DNA of 50,386 nt from Nocardioides bruguierae. Its GTDB lineage: Bacteria > Actinomycetota > Actinomycetes > Propionibacteriales > Nocardioidaceae. The stretch spans positions 1 to 50,386 of the forward strand of contig NZ_JAMOIL010000032.1 in assembly GCF_023656415.1 (NCBI RefSeq). The letters run 5' to 3'. Below the pieces are notes generated by a model, which saw only the letters and a program-made list of their open reading frames with translations, did no database searches and was not told where the DNA came from. Position numbers and translations under genes: made by a program. This document shows, one piece after another, positions 50,260-50,386 of the stretch (the first letter of the stretch is position 1; each line of letters begins with the position of its first letter).

Positions 50260-50386
50260 CTAGGGAGTGTCTGGTTATTCGCGTAGCCAGATGGTGATGG
50301 TGCGGAGCACGACGCCGCCTCGGTAGACGACAGCCAGCTTGTCGTAGCGGGTGGCGATCCCTCGCCACTGCTTGTGGTCGTTGAAG
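50260..50386 (-). mobile_element. Second copy of the IS5-like element end (partial, inverted)
   Basis: CTAG at 50260-50263 is followed by the terminal repeat GGAGTGTCTGG and the 3' end of the transposase gene on the minus strand. It is exactly the reverse complement of 1-127. The rest of the element is beyond the window. Confidence 0.85.
50275..50385 (-). CDS. IS5-like transposase, C-terminal 36 residues (partial)
   Basis: Identical in protein to the fragment at 2-112, ending at TAA (50275-50277 on the minus strand). Open at the window edge. Confidence 0.8.
   Translation of the reverse strand, partial: FNDHKQWRGIATRYDKLAVVYRGGVVLRTITIWLRE

Overview
The window looks like a draft-assembly contig from a high-G+C actinobacterium, most likely Nocardioidaceae (Nocardioides-like). 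The reasons are the very G/C-rich third codon positions, many GTG starts with 4-bp GTGA overlaps, mycothiol S-conjugate amidase (mca), the conserved order small membrane protein - mca - DUF4307 - greA, zinc-finger anti-sigma/ECF pairs, Ser/Thr kinases and the pob/pca protocatechuate branch. No rRNA, tRNA or CRISPR array was found. Both contig ends are the 3' end of one IS5-like transposase gene in opposite orientation. The two terminal 127-bp segments are exact inverted copies that end in CTAG, which is best read as an assembly break at a multicopy insertion sequence.

Layout. 1-5.9 kb: IS end, a lipoprotein, a secreted protein, an ABC-F ATPase, small membrane proteins and a glucose-6-phosphate dehydrogenase. 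5.9-16.6 kb: polyol-type zinc dehydrogenase, methyl-accepting chemotaxis protein, a CUT2-type sugar ABC transporter (binding protein, permease, single-domain ATPase), proton-translocating transhydrogenase pntAB, and a Gfo/Idh/MocA oxidoreductase. Together these suggest sugar or polyol uptake, oxidation and redox balancing. 17-25.3 kb: sensor kinase, DedA protein, FAD oxidoreductase, two tiny ORFs, a convergent pair of meta-cleavage paralogues (decarboxylase-like and hydratase-like), a stand-alone receiver, a TetR regulator and a secreted protein. 25.4-30.4 kb: a leftward pobA-pcaH-pcaG-pcaB-pcaL block that takes 4-hydroxybenzoate through protocatechuate to 3-oxoadipate. 30.6-34.8 kb: two more receivers (one with a non-canonical phosphoacceptor site), an ArsR-CDF metal efflux pair, an anti-sigma-type ATPase and an ECF sigma/anti-sigma pair. 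35-38.9 kb: a secreted repeat protein with four ~143-residue super-repeats and a Ser/Thr kinase with a charged tail. 38.9-45.1 kb: mca, DUF4307, greA, ilvA, AI-2E exporter and msrA.

The most interesting part is 45.1-50.26 kb. Codon use and G+C change abruptly inside the last 22 codons of msrA, as expected if a mobile element integrated at the 3' end of msrA and rebuilt its terminus. The element carries a two-gene operon: an 849-residue protein with an N-terminal PD-(D/E)XK-like (Cap4/DUF4297-type) nuclease region joined to a NACHT/STAND NTPase, and an overlapping gene for an unrecognised 368-residue partner. Next comes a TacA-TacT-type (DUF1778/GNAT) toxin-antitoxin pair, then the IS. This arrangement fits a compact defence island, and the nuclease-STAND plus partner pair is the best candidate for an undescribed antiphage system.

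Other recurrent signals are a -10-like hexamer placed 6-7 nt before start codons that lack a ribosome-binding site (leaderless promoters), a shared 12-bp motif upstream of the sugar transporter and the Gfo/Idh gene, a repeated hairpin element at 12.1 and 41.6 kb, and several alternative-hairpin intergenic regions.
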